From positions 62,001-126,000 of the forward strand of contig VDMD01000026.1 in the NCBI GenBank assembly GCA_007026445.1: a stretch of DNA of 64,000 bases, given 5' to 3'. Made by a program: the position numbers and the translations under genes. The notes below the pieces were generated by a model, which saw only the letters and a list, made by a program, of their open reading frames with translations, was not told where the DNA came from and made no database searches. The stretch comes from Schizophyllum amplum (taxonomy: Eukaryota > Basidiomycota > Agaricomycetes > Agaricales > Schizophyllaceae). Shown piece by piece: positions 22,774 through 34,770 of the stretch (the first letter of the stretch is position 1; each line of letters opens with the position of its first letter).

Positions 22774-25127
22774 TCACAACCACGGATTGTCCTCATCGCG
22801 GCCCGCATAAGGGTCGACCACAAGGGCCGGTGGCGATGTCGTACGCGCGATGGGCTCCGTCTGCTCTTCCGGCGGGCTCATCAACCGCGGCGACCCACGC
22901 CGCGAGACTTGAACCGCATCTTCCTCCGGCCCATTCTCCTGCCCCTCCTCCACCGCTTCCCGCACCTCCTCCCCAACCTCCACGCGTGCCGACGGGTCGG
23001 CCCATCCGGGATCGTCGACCTCGACCTCCCCGGCCTCCTCTCCGCGCTCGTTGACGAACCCGCGGCGGTACACTCTCTGCAGGCCGCGGCGGTCCTCGTC
23101 CTTTTCGACTACCAGATCGACGGCGTCGGGAGGTAGAGGGCTGCTCGTGGGTGGTTTCGGGCTATCGCGCGGCGTGCCATGCTTGGGCGTCGAGCGACTA
23201 CTGCCCACCGAGGACTGCGTGCGCAACGCTGGGGGTCGTGGTCGGTGCTGTTGCGACGGACTGGCACGCTGCGATGTTGATTGGTGCGCTCCGCCCCGCT
23301 GCATGCGCGTCCAGTGGAGCTTCACGTCCCCGCGGTCGCCCGTATCGGCCTTGTCCGCGTCGAAGTCTACGAATCGCCTATTCGGGTCCTTCGCATCATG
23401 CTGCTCGTCGAAAGCAGGTGGCGGAGGTCGTTGTGACGGCGATGACGTCCCGACGGCGCCGTACCCTTGCCACACGGGCCCGCCGCGCTGACCCATAGCA
23501 GCGACGCCCCGCGCACCACGGAGGGGGGAGAACCACGCTCCGCGCTCGTCCCGCAGCACCCGTTCTTCCTCGCGCCACATGTGCTGCCGCGCGGCCTCGC
23601 TGCTCACGTCAACGCACGGGTAATTGTAGTCGCCGAAGATGTAGTGGCGACAGTGGTCGAACAGCTGCTCATCGGCCTCGTCCACGTCACCAAACGGCAG
23701 CTCAAAGCCCTCCTCGGCGACCCGGGACGAGGTCCAAACGTCGTCGTCGGACTGTTGTCGCAGGTCCGGCGCTGCGTGCACGACATCAGCGGCCTCGGAC
23801 GCAAGCAACGGTGCGTGCGATTCTTCGTCGTCCATCGCACGATGCAGTCCCCTAGTGATGGTGTTCTCATCGCGTGTAGAGGCTGCGCGCGGCAGCCAGT
23901 ACTTGCGCTTGCCACCCTTGCTGTAGCGCAGCCCTGCACGTATGCGTCTTTCACGTCCCAGCCCCTGATGTATGAAGCCTTCGGATGGCTCAAACTCGCG
24001 GTAGTCCATCCCCTCCCCACGCATGGTAGTCTTGAAGTCCTCAACAACGTCCTTGAGCCCGAACGCATCCCGGAACGCGTGGTAGAACGTCATGCGCGCG
24101 ACGAAAGACTTGGTCTCGTCGACGAAGTCCGTAAACGAGAACGCGTACCAGTGCGCGATGGCGAAGAATGGCATCTCGATGCAGATTATCGTGTCCGAGA
24201 GGCCGAGGGATATACGTTCCGCGTCCGTGTATGGACCGAGGCGTGTAATGGCGTCAGCGGCGACGAGGATGGAGATGAGGAGCGACTGCCAAAACGAGAA
24301 GAAGAGGATACCCTTGACGCAGAGGAACTTGGGCACCGGGCGGAACGGCTTGAGGTCGTCGTTGACGCAGAGCCAGAATATGGCGAGGCAGTAGAGGGCG
24401 AGGCAGATGCTGACGTTGTAGACGACGCTGACGTAGAGGTAGCCCGAGTTGGCGCGCAGGTCGCCGTCGTTGTACTTGTTGCAGGCTTTCAGAATCAGTG
24501 TGGCGGTGGCGAGGATGGGCTTGACGTAGACGTATTCTGCGAACGGGTGAGCGGGTGGAGATAGGTAAGTGGCTAGACGCACGCATGATGCCTCGCTTGA
24601 GGAAGAGGAAGGTGTAGGGGTCGCTGACGTCGATCTCTCTTGTAAAGATGTTTGCGGGGAAGGGGGGCGCCTTGGGTGGTCGTCCGTGATTCATGATCAA
24701 CAGAGAACGCTCTCCGCCGAGGTATACGAGCAGCAGCACGAAGAAGCAGTAGATGACAAAGGCCTGCAGAAAGTCAGAGCATGCACTGCGATTATGGCAG
24801 GGGGCGCACCTCGTATACATCTCGTATAGCGTCGATGAAGAAGGCGGCCTCGAGGGAGAACAATGAAATGAGGGATGCAATTGCATAGATGGGTATCATG
24901 ACCATGATTCGGACGACCATGCTGGATCAAGTCAATACAAACGCATTTCTAGGTTGCGCAGACTCTGCTTACCGCTGCAGTGCCGGTTTCCTGTAGTTCT
25001 TCAGATGCAAGTATATCGAGAACGCCGAGACGACGACCGCGACGACCGTAGAGACGCCAGACAAAATGAGAACGCCTGCCGGAAGGTGGGAGCCAGAGCC
25101 CTCTCGGTCCCCGAGCTTCAGCCCCAT
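22774..25127 (-). CDS. DUF300 (Ost-alpha/TMEM184-like) membrane protein
   Basis: Polytopic protein of the organic solute transporter alpha/DUF300 family; in fungi it is mostly uncharacterised and often vacuolar or endomembrane. Four exons: 24973-25127, 24810-24921, 24583-24763 and 22774-24536, with introns of 51, 46 and 46 nt; 2211 nt spliced, 736 residues. The start at ATG 25127 (MGLKLGDREG) precedes TM1. Family blocks include RIMVMIPIYAIASL, EAFVIYCFFVLLLVYLGGE, KRGIM followed after splicing by QYVYVKPILA, and FFSFWQSLLISIL. About seven TM segments occupy the first ~330 residues. The remaining ~400 residues are a hydrophilic, Pro/Ser/Glu-rich, probably disordered cytosolic tail typical of fungal members. 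Intron phases keep every TM block intact, supporting the model. Confidence 0.9.
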
Positions 25128-25247
25128 GTCTTGAGAAGGAAGAGTACCGCTGACCACAGGGACACGACCGTAAACAACAAGGAACAATGGCCGCAGCCGG
25201 TGACGCGCTCTGTTTAACCGAATGCGGTGAACGTGACACGAGTGGCA

Positions 25248-25615
25248 GAACGTTTTTTTTGGCGCCAAAAAAATATCTTAAAAAAGATCCAAAAAAGTTT
25301 CTCAAAAAGAAACATTTTGGCTGGTAAAAAATACAAAATTTGTGAGACAAAAAACGAGATAGAAATATCACATTTTGTGCTTATTTTTCCACCTCAAAAA
25401 CAGAACTAAAAAAAGTATCTTTTGGACGTCAAAAAATGCGCATTTTCAGATCGTTTTTGGGCATCAAAAATATGCTTTTTTCGACCACAAAAATTGAGCT
25501 TTTTGGACGTGGTTTTCGCCCCCACAAACGGACTTTTTTTGAGACAGAAAAAGGGGTTCAAAAGGTTTATTTTTTTGAAGCAAAAATGTTCTGTTTTTGG
25601 AGCGAAAAAAAGGAT
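25248..25615. repeat. Phased A-tract/T-tract island
   Basis: About 370 nt in which runs of 4-8 T and 4-8 A alternate, separated by short mixed segments. In the clearest part (25418-25610) a pattern of T-run, about 7 nt, A-run, about 6 nt recurs every 21-24 nt, near two helical turns. The composition differs sharply from both flanks. Open frames through it read repetitive Phe/Lys-rich peptides and are not credible genes. Confidence 0.75.
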
Positions 25616-25815
25616 CGTGAGATTACTCGCGCGATGTTCAGGCGATGAATCGTCGATGATCACGAGATCTTCACCTGTTTGCGCTTCATCTGACATGGCT
25701 CGCTCGTTGTCCGCCCGAATATTCTCCCAACCAGCGGTCGATTAAGCGGTGAGAATAATAGAGGCGGTGATTAATCACCCGTATATCAAGCCAATGACTC
25801 GGCGATGAGCGGGAA

Positions 25816-25975
25816 GGGCGGCAGAGTCAGCGTGGTCCAAAATCGGTCGAGCACCGATTACGGCCGACGAAATCGGGCGAGGCCCGATTTTTACCGATTT
25901 TACGGGAGTTGCCGACGAGCGCGGGAAAATCGCCGGGTGCCTGCGTTGTTCTGCGCGCTCGCGCTCATGAACGGC
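25816..25975 (+). repeat. Dispersed repeat family, copy 1
   Basis: Contains 'gggcggcag...ggtccaaaatcgg...cgggagttgccgacg...gttctgcgcgctc' in this order. The same blocks occur in reverse orientation at 42085-42205 and, more diverged, at 36905-37025. A part (cgagcaccgattacggccg) also recurs at 26770-26841. No coding potential. Confidence 0.65.
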
Positions 25976-26769
25976 GGCGAGCCGCAAAAGGCGCTCAGCT
26001 CGGAAATACAGGCACGAGGATGTGTACTGTACGCTAAGAGGGGGTGCCCGTGCGCAGAAGGTGTGTGGTGGTGCTGTTCACCCGCAAACTGAACGCTAAT
26101 GCACATTATAGGGGTAACGCGATGGACGACGAGGGCGAAGGTAAGCACAGAGCAGGACAGGGAAGGGGAAGGAGTGATAGGAAGGGTCCACCCTCCACGG
26201 CTCTTCAAGCAAGCCACAACGGAGCACACTCCCGCCGCTCGCCATTCGCCGCGCGCGCGCGCGTGTCGTCCTCCGCGAAGCAGCCCCCCATCCTCCCCCT
26301 CACCTCCACACAGCTCCACACCTCCTCCGTGTCACTTGGTACTCTTCCATGCTCTTCCACCCTTCTTGAGGCCCCCTTCTATGTGCCTCTCCTCTCCTCC
26401 TTCATGTGTTGACACTCGACACCCTTCTATATGTACTTGATGTATCGTTGTCATCACCTAAGTACTACAATACATAATGTTCCATATCATAGTTCTCGCC
26501 GTTCTTGTTGCAACAATCCATAAGCATGCAACATGCTATCCTGCATCCTGCCGCGCACAGCACGAGCAAAATGTCGACAATTCGACATCGCCCCCAAAGA
26601 CGATGGCATCACCAACGTGATGCTCCCCATTGTCATATTCGGCAAGCAACGGGTCCGCGCGTAGCGCGGCGTTGCGCGCGCTAGGGCGCCTCCCCCAGCG
26701 GTCCCGCAAATCTCGCTCTTCGCTGGCCAGTGGCAGCGGCCCCGGGGCCTATGACCAAATTTTCGAGCC

Positions 26770-26841
26770 AGCGGTGCAAATTCGGCCGAGCACCGATTAC
26801 GGCCGATGAAATCGTCTAAGGACCGATTTTCACCGATTTGT
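26770..26841 (+). repeat. Dispersed repeat family, partial copy
   Basis: Shares the block 'cgagcaccgattacggccg' and the following 'gaaatcg...ccgatttt.accgattt' with the copy at 25816-25975. It is joined directly to another repeat at 26842, so the locus is a mosaic. Confidence 0.55.
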
Positions 26842-26916
26842 CCAGGCTCCTGCCCACCCGGCACGGCAGGTAGGGTCTTATACTGAGGGAGAGGGTGACA
26901 AGAAGAAGAGCGACAT
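26842..26916 (+). repeat. 75-bp direct repeat, copy A
   Basis: From 'ccaggctcctgcccacccgg' to 'agaagaagagcgacat', matching 41724-41798 at about 72 of 75 positions. Both copies lie next to members of the dispersed family above, so both may be parts of one larger element. Confidence 0.8.
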
Positions 26917-26951
26917 TACCTTGCTTGCAAGGTCTTACGCAGGGTCTTAAT

Positions 26952-28233
26952 TAGTCTCGAACCCATCCGTTCGCTCCGCCCACCGGGACCCACATCAGGG
27001 AGCAACGTGGGAGCACGTTTTGCGGTATTTGGGCGGTATTAAAAAGAGAGAGCAGTGAGCGGAGCGAACGTCTGGCGCATTCGGCGCGGGTTAGCTAGGA
27101 TAACGTCATAGGTGAAATAACGCCCGAGTCGCGTGCGCGGCAGGTCGACGCGGCGGACGACTTTGGGCCTTGTCGTGACAACTTTTGTGTAAGGTCCCAT
27201 AACACAACGGATGGAATCGAGCATTTAGACTGAGTAAGTACCGACAGAACACAGTAGGAACGCAATGCAAGCTACACGGCGAAGCGAAGGACCACGTGCC
27301 CCTCGGGACGGAGGTTGCCGAGCAGCGACTCACGGTGCTGCGAAGAGGCGACGAAGGTATGGCACTGGGCGCATACTTCCTGTCGTAGCGCCGTTTTTCT
27401 GAGGAAGGCGTACTCTTGCAGACAGACGTAGAAGCTCGCGTCTCTGAGGGACAAATGACTGAAAACGATCCGGCCGATCACTGTGCCCGGCTTAGCAGCC
27501 TCTGTCAGCGTCACACGGCGTACAGCACGACCATCGTTCTATCTCACACGGTAATGCTACACGAGATTGCGGCCAGTAGTATCATCAGAAGGGGTTCGTT
27601 GATTTCTAGAGACTTGCTAGAGACAGCGACCTCCTTCAAGCACTACGCGGCAATCGCCGGCGCGGAAGTTCGACGCGCGAGTGACGAGTCCCGCTCTCTC
27701 AAATGCTTTCTGACTATACCAGTGACAAGAATGTAGCTAAATGGGCACCCTCAACATGAATGCACCTTAATCAGAAGGGCGGTGCTACAGCAGGTAGTCT
27801 GCGTCCTGTGCTATACCCTCGTTGAGTTCGCAGCACGCTGCTCGGCAACCTCCGTCCCGACGATCGGCACGTGCTCCTTCGCTTCGCCCTCTACGGGCCT
27901 TCGTCTTCCGTCCCTGTCGGTCCTCATTCAGTCTTGTTGTTCAATTAGATCCCTCGTACTAGGGAGCCCTACACCAAGCCGACACGACAAGGCCCAACGC
28001 CGTCCACGTCGACGCCCACTGGCTGACTGCCGCGCACAAGCCGCGCACGCGACGCGGGCGTTATTTCACCTATGACGTTATCCTAGCTAACCTGCGCCGA
28101 ATGCGCCAGACGTTCGCTCCGCTCACTGCTCTCCACTTTTCAATACCGCCCGAATACCGAAAAACGTGCGCCCACGTTGTGCGGTGGGTCCTTGTGGGTG
28201 CAGTGGCGGAGCGAACGGATGGGCACGAGACTA
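26952..28233. mobile_element. Non-autonomous MULE-like DNA transposon with 9-bp TSD
   Basis: A 1282-bp element bounded by long terminal inverted repeats of about 470 bp each (26952-27425 and 27750-28233), roughly 80% identical overall and much higher in the outer 200 bp. Both termini read TAGTCTCG inward, followed by a shared CCCATCCGTTCGCTCCGCC. The 9-bp sequence GGTCTTAAT stands directly on both sides (26943-26951 and 28234-28242), a perfect target-site duplication. Long inverted repeats with a 9-bp duplication are the usual signature of Mutator-like elements. The ~320-bp centre and the repeats hold no transposase, so it would depend on one in trans. Confidence 0.88.
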
Positions 28234-30337
28234 GGTCTTAATGCACTTTCCCACCATGTAAGTACAGTACATATGTACAAATAATGACGTCAGTATGCTC
28301 CTGTGTGCTCGACTTCGCCATCCAAACCCACGCGGCGCATTCGGCCTCGCTTCTTGCCCAGTTCTTCCCTCGCTATGGAATACGGAGTGGATCTCAGCTA
28401 CGACCGCAGTGCCGACAGTTTACATGACCCTCGCTGTAAACGAAACGCGTTGATCATGATGTCCTGCAACCACAGTCCTTAGTTCTATGCTTCCTCGTCC
28501 AGTATCGCTTGACTCTTACTGGTGACACCTCGAGCCCAACTCGAAAAGCGAGGTCGATTCAGACGCCACGCAAGAAATCGATCCCTTTCCCTCTTTTGCA
28601 ATGCCACCACCGTCGATGGCCATTGTTCTTCCTTGCTCCAGCCAGGCATTCACGCAGGCAGGACCATATCTGGCGGCAAACTCCCCCAACACTCACGGAC
28701 GTTACAATTAGATATCCTTGTAAGTGCATGAGTCTGTTATTATTCATCCGATTTCGTTGCATAACTGCACTTTGGAGCGAACAACTGGGGACGCCTGGCC
28801 GACGTCGCTGGATTCGAGCGGGGTTCGGACTTCCGCGTAATTCTGGTCCATCGGTATGACCTTTGACGTTGCCGAGTTATCGGTATAGTGAACGAGATGC
28901 GCGGTCGATATAGAGGAGGATCAGCGGCGTGGAAAGGTGCGGAACGCCCCCTCTAGCTCTGCATCTCGCAATTCAGTTGCCTCCTCGTCTGTCCTGTGGA
29001 CCAGCGGGTCTAACCTTTGCAACCTATATTCCTCGCCCGAGGCCGCAGCATAAGCAGCTTACAAACGACTTGACCAGTAGGGCCTACAGGAGCGCGGGCT
29101 TGGCGAGTACTGTTGGTCGTGGCAGGGCCGGGCGCGACCTATGCATCTCCTTCTGAGCCACAGGAAGCATTCTCGTGATTGCACTGGCAGCACTGTAGCT
29201 TACGCCCCGTTGTGAGTTGTGCCCTAGCCATCTTTTCCCGTCACTGACTCCCCCTTTCGCGCGTAGATCTTCACGCTGTGGATGCCCTCGCATGCGCTGG
29301 CTCAGCCTGGCTGCGGCATCTAGCTCTACTTGTTGTGCTCGCAGACCAGTGTTGCCACCAGCGATGATACGACTCTTCCCGCGGGTGACGCGGTCTCGAA
29401 TGCGTACACGATCACGACACACGGCATTTTCTTCAACATCGACCGCGTTGATGTACGTCCCCCGCCCGGCTGTATAGTTTTGCCAGCTACGACACTGTGC
29501 AGGCGGAAAATCCAACTCGGCTACCTCTGCCGCTGTCACCTCCCTCTCTGCGTCCACCCGGCTGCGTCGACCTCAGCCGCTGCTACCTCTGTTGCCGCCT
29601 CGTCCGCTGCTGAGACATCAGCTACAGAGACTTCCGCTGCCGCATGGACCTCCGCTGCCGCGTCGTCATCCGCCGCCGGCATCGTCGGCGAGCGACGCTG
29701 AGCACTACGAGCGCTGACGCGACTATCTCTGCACCGATGACTTCTGTTTTGTGGCAGTCTGCCCCCGACGCTAGCAGTTGGATCGTATTAAGTATCGACG
29801 TGGACAATGATATGTGCATGAACCGCTACATCAAGTGCATCGCCGCCTCGCCGCCCAACCTCGAATGGCCCCGCTGCAGTGCGACTAAGGACACCTGCAC
29901 GAGCATACTGATAACGGCTCAACGGAACACAATGTATGCGCTCGCCTACGAACACCCTCGAAGGGACGACCAAGAGCGCCAGAAGATGCGGGAGACGGAG
30001 CGCCGCGAGACGCGACGAAGTGCGAGCAGGATGCGCGACACGATCGATATGAGTATACACTGTGGACTGGACAATGACATGGTTTTACCCTCGCATTAAT
30101 GCCATGTAGCAGTAGATATAGGTAGAGTTCAGTAATCAATCGGAGCGGGCAAGTTCATGCACCAGACTATGACGACATTTTCCACCAAATTATCGTACGC
30201 GTACATTCGCGCGTCGTACAACCACTGTCAAGGCCCTAGATATTGTCCTTGAGCTCAAAGCACTCCCACAAACAGAGTTCTTTGAACGCAGTTCTTGTCA
30301 CAGCCTGCTCTCAAGGTCCTCAAATCTGATGCACTGT
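28234..30337. other. Stretch with weak plus-strand open frames
   Basis: Frames at 29330-29701 (ending in an Ala/Ser/Thr-rich run) and 29644-30099 (Arg/Glu-rich end) have some protein-like composition. They overlap in different frames, lack clear starts and match nothing I know. I do not call genes here. Confidence 0.4.
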
Positions 30338-32101
30338 CGCCGATCAGGAATCGACAAGCTGCCTTAACTGCCTTATAGTAGGCAATCAGGCAGATAAGAG
30401 CCTCAAGATGCTCGTCTTACACAGAACCGACGCGGCCAATATTAGACGTCGAGTTCTTACATCAGACTTCATAAGACAACAATAAGAAGGCCATAAGACA
30501 GCAGAAGACCTTTCTAAGACTGCATTAGACAGACTGTTAGGCAGCTTATTTCAGGTTATACTCTGCTGTCAAAGCTCTCGCATTCCATTGTATAACTACT
30601 ACAGGTCTATATAATGTAGGTCACCCCGTGAAACATGATCTAACTGAACTACTACGAGTGTATCAAGGCAATGACGAGGGTGGGTGAAAGTCAAGTCGGG
30701 CATCAGCTAGCGAAGAAACAAGACATTTGTAGCCCTACGACATTGATCAGTAGGGTATGTACAACCTCGATCGATGCACGTACCAGTAGAAGTGGGATGA
30801 CCTGTCCATGAGTGACAAGTCCACACCTCGAGTGTCCCCGACGACGCGCGGGGGAAGAGGCGAGCGCGAGCGGGAAGACAAGGGCGAGCGATCACGATGG
30901 AGCAAGGACCGATGAGAGCCTGCTGCGGGGGCGGCCCTGCGCAGCTGCGCGTAGGGGGCAAAGTACGGGATGGCGGGGACATGGTGCACCGCATGCATCT
31001 GCGGAGCGGTCAGCGCCAGCCAGAACGGCGATCGACGTTGACACGAACAAGGAAGCGGCCCGCCGTCGGGCGCATACGCGCGCGAAAGCAGGCACAGCGA
31101 GGGGGTGCGATTGAGAAGACGCGGGGAAACACACCTGTATCACGCGAAGGCGGTCATCGTGCTTGCCGGGTGCACAAACACCAATGTCCAATTTACTGTT
31201 CCCGGCCAGCGCTGCCCATCACCTGTGCTTACTTATGTTAACGCCACGCAGCATTGTTGTACATAACACGCACCTGGTCCTGCGCCTACGTCGCTCTTGA
31301 GCAAGCGTCGCCGTGCCGCCTGCTGTGCCACGCGTTGGCAGAGCTTGGGGCTGACCGCAATGCTCACTCCACTACCTACTCTCTGCGCGTCCCCCCGGCA
31401 CGCGCGCGATGCAGGCGCTGCTCCGCGATGCTTGCGCAAGTCACGTCGGGTGAACTTGGCAGTGGCGGCTCGTATTGATTTTGTTATGGTGCTCCGTCAT
31501 TGCCGCTGCAGTACGAGAGAATGGAAGGAAAGGCAAGACGCGAAGGCCCTGATGCCAGTGATGGAGATGGGGTTGAAAGCAAAAAAGGACGACGGCGCGG
31601 CGTCCCGAAATCGGCCGCTTTAGTCACGTGTCAAATACTTGAGGGCCGGCCTAGTGCACTTGTCGCGACTCGCGAGTCGCAACTTGGCCTGCCGCCGCGC
31701 GTCTCGCTTGCTCGGCGCTGCAAGACTGCACACGAGTTTCCCGGTGCACTTGCTGCATAGGTATTAGGTGCTTCATCATGCAATAGACCGTGCACACCTA
31801 TCGGCGGCACGCCACGTAAGGCACCTTCTGATTCTCATTCCGATACGGTTCTCATAGCTCCAGCGGCCACATGTAAATAGCCAATCTCCTCAAAGTCTCC
31901 CTAGGCAGTCGTCTGGTAAATAGAAGCTCGTATATACACTTGTTGCGGGCACCTCAGCAGGCTGTCTTGTGCGTAGTCCTGCCTTACGCGCGTCTGACGC
32001 TCTGAGTGTCTTATGTGCGTCTTGCGATCGTCTTACCAACTTAGTCCAGACCATAAGACACTGCCAAGACAATCAGGCAAGTTGTACTTTCCTGATCGGC
32101 G
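30338..32101. mobile_element. Probable TIR element with subterminal TAAGAC motifs
   Basis: The 13-nt sequence CGCCGATCAGGAA at 30338-30350 is repeated exactly in inverted orientation at 32089-32101, 1764 bp apart. Just inside, both ends carry similar sequence (acaag/acaac, then ttgcct/ctgcctt) and a dense set of TAAGAC/AAGACA or complementary motifs (about 30410-30535 and 31970-32080). Such subterminal motif clusters are typical transposase-binding zones of cut-and-paste elements. The interior has no recognisable transposase. No target-site duplication is evident, so the family is unassigned. Confidence 0.55.
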
Positions 32102-33462
32102 AGCACACGCGCCCAGGAGAAGTTATGGCTAAGTATGTCCGTTAGCGATCGTCGGAGTCTCATATACTGTAAATATCTCTCCGATGGTCACCTCGAAACT
32201 TCGACCGCGTCGTACGCGGGTTGCAACCTCGATTATAGTTTCCGTCCAGGTACAGCGAATCGGTGTCTTCTCCATCAGGCTGGCTTTCTCACACATGATC
32301 ATATGGATGCCTCCGGGATGGGAACAACGTTTGAAGTTCGTGGGCCAAGTGCGGAACTCTAGCTTGCTCTCAAATGTTGTCACTCGGAATCCATCGATCG
32401 CGAGAAGTTTTTACAATGCCAGAAGAGCCTTGTCCTCGGCAACTCTAGGCGCAAGAAGAGGGCTTAGCGAACGGACGACGGCGCTAGTATGGACCACTTC
32501 TCGGTAGATGAGGATCGGGTCTTGCGTGACTTCATAATAATCGTCGAAGGGGACATCATATCAGTGATCGTGTCCCATTAGTATGCAATATCCATTAACT
32601 TGTCTCTCAACAGCATACAACCTGTGGGCAAGGCGCGTGTCGTGTACCTACCCCTGCACACGGTGACTGTCGTCAGCTGCGCTGCCACAAACCACGACCA
32701 CTGTTACGTTCAGCTTATCATGATGCTCAGTATATGGTGACTTCTCTTCCGGCGCGAGTCAAGGAGGGTAGGGTGGACGCGAGTGTCCTATGAGGTTTCA
32801 GATGAAAAGAAACTTACTACCGACGGCTGGTCTTCTTCAAAAAACCCTCATCGCCCTATGCCTCATGGTTCTATGGCCTCGCAATACATGGGCGGGCGGC
32901 CAGCATTTTCTGCGAAGGCTGCGGGATCGTGGCGGCAACTGGGTTGAGTGAAACATCGACCGATTGGCTCAACTGATCTGCATTGCCGTTCTGAAAAGGC
33001 TCGTTCCGGACCAGTTCGCCAGCGAGCCTGCACATGGGGGGAGCCGCGCGATCGTCGACCTCCCCGACATGTCCGTCATCCGGCGGTCGTACTTATTCGA
33101 GAGCTTGAAGGACCAAGATCCGGGTCCTGAGGTCGACATCGGCAGCTGCTTGGAAAAATACGTGGGTTGGACACCGCCCGCGGACGATCTCGTTTTGGCC
33201 CTGAAGGGTAGGGCAACCGCGTCCTTTCCCCGACGGCAGGCGCAGCCCTTGAGTGCCGTACGCGCGTGCCATGATGGTTCCAGCTCGGGACCTAAGCGCG
33301 GTTACAAACATCCTGGTCAGAGAGCGTGCACCGCCGAGGGTGTTTCGCAGGACACTCTTCGTCCTCTCAGCCGCCTCGTACTGTCGCCCCGGAATACGGA
33401 ATACGCTCCTCCCAGCGCATCTTTTCACAGCTAGCTTCTCGTATCGAAGTCTGCACCGCAAA
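32102..33462. other. Stretch with decayed coding fragments
   Basis: Minus strand 32129-32383 and plus strand about 32860-33200 read protein-like fragments; the latter includes YGLAIHGRAASIFCEGCG in one frame and DLPDMSVIRRSYLFESLKD in another. They suggest an eroded gene ending in the spliced tail at 33463-33730, but frames do not join cleanly and I cannot assign a family. Confidence 0.35.
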
Positions 33463-33730
33463 TGAAGACGACACGGATGATGCGCCGCGGCAGTCGCGGA
33501 CTAGCGAGTCTAGTAGAACTGGCGGAAAGGAGCCAGTGCGAGGTAAGTCGAATGTAGCATCGTGATGACCACCATTGACGGGCTTCTCAGTTCCTCAGCA
33601 GAGCCGAGGCGTCGCAAGGGCCGTCAAGCGGAAGAGATCAGCACAGTCGGACGACGACGGCCGAGACGCAAGACCCACTCGGCGTGAGGGAGAATCAGAC
33701 GGAGAACAACCAACGAAGAAATCGAGTTAG
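33463..33730 (+). CDS. Spliced C-terminal tail of an unassigned gene
   Basis: Two exon-like pieces join across a clean 48-nt GTAAGT...TCAG intron (33543-33590). The first reads NEDDTDDAPRQSRTSESS and the second VPQQSRGVARAVKRKRSAQS followed by an Asp/Arg/Glu-rich end and a stop at 33728-33730. The basic KRKR cluster and acidic patches look like a nuclear protein tail. Upstream exons are uncertain and may be broken, so this may be only the surviving 3' end of a pseudogene. Confidence 0.35.
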
Positions 33731-34056
33731 TACTATCAGGCATTGGTAATCGGTAGAACTGCCACTTCCATAGATTGGGTATACACAACCTTCCGAGCCA
33801 GCCAGTTGACGCGCGGCATTCTCCAGAACCTGCGATAAACTAGAAGCGCAAGCTGTGTTGAGGCCCCCCGGGTGCAGAGCTCAGTGCTCCCGACCTCAAG
33901 CATCATAGCCGTATTTTCGGCTGCATTCATCCAATCTAAGGGAATTATTGAGTGTGCGGTGGGGAGCGCTGTGCCATTGCTAATGTCAACTCAGAGAGAA
34001 CAAGGGATAGCTGCGAACCCTCGGGCCTGGTTATGATCAGCCGGGTCTTCTCTAAA

Positions 34057-34520
34057 AGGTAATCGCCATTCCATAAACGGTAATCGCCTGCCCGCAAAAG
34101 ACGTGATCAAATGATCGGCCCGGGACGATCAATCGCGAGCTGCTCTCTTGCTTCTCGCCGTCATGAGCTCTTGCTGGCTGTCCAGGATGTTGCACCCGAC
34201 CATCGTCCGCGGCGCCTCACCCGCCCTGCGACCTTGAAGATGAGGGGGACGCCCAGTACGGAATTGTTCGAGCGAGCGTCACCGTGCGGCTGGTTCTCTC
34301 TCGGTGCGTGAACGCATGTTGCGATCTCGTCGCCTGCTCAAGTTCCCTAGCCAGGTCGACGTCGGCGCGTCCCTATTGCCCCTCCCCCTTCCTCTGCGAT
34401 CGGAGGGCTTGGTTACCAGGCTACATTTCACCGGTCCTCGACGGCCCTGTCCGCGCCGTTGAGACTTCGTCCACTTAGCTCTCATCCAGGCCCTTCACGA
34501 CACCCCGCACCCCCCAGTAG

Positions 34521-34566
<46 letters not shown>

Positions 34567-34770
34567 TATACACGCGGATCTTTCGGCCGCGAAGTCACCG
34601 GCACTGCTGTCCTCCATCCCATCGCTCCGATTCATCGTCTCAGAGGTCAGTGCACCCATCTCGCTCCGTTGGCTTCACTTCTCATCATCATCGTATACAG
34701 GCAACTGACAGCTAGGTTCAGGATCCTGTATTGCTTGCCAGAATCCAGCGCCCCGCGCACTTTTCGGAAC
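34057..34770 (+). repeat. 714-bp direct repeat, copy 1
   Basis: Nearly identical to 53702-54415 in the same orientation; I see two substitutions (one in the 'cactgctgtcc' block, one at the right border). It includes a compound (CT)n(CA)n microsatellite (about 34520-34567) of equal length in both copies, which argues for very recent duplication. There is no TG...CA ending as in a standard LTR and no coding sequence. Weak inverted similarity between its two ends (ttct..aaaag type) could mean a small DNA element. Confidence 0.9.

Noticed and set aside
25422..25745. Open frame through the A/T island (Phe/Lys-rich peptide)
   Set aside because: The peptide simply reflects the alternating A and T runs; there is no start context and no family.
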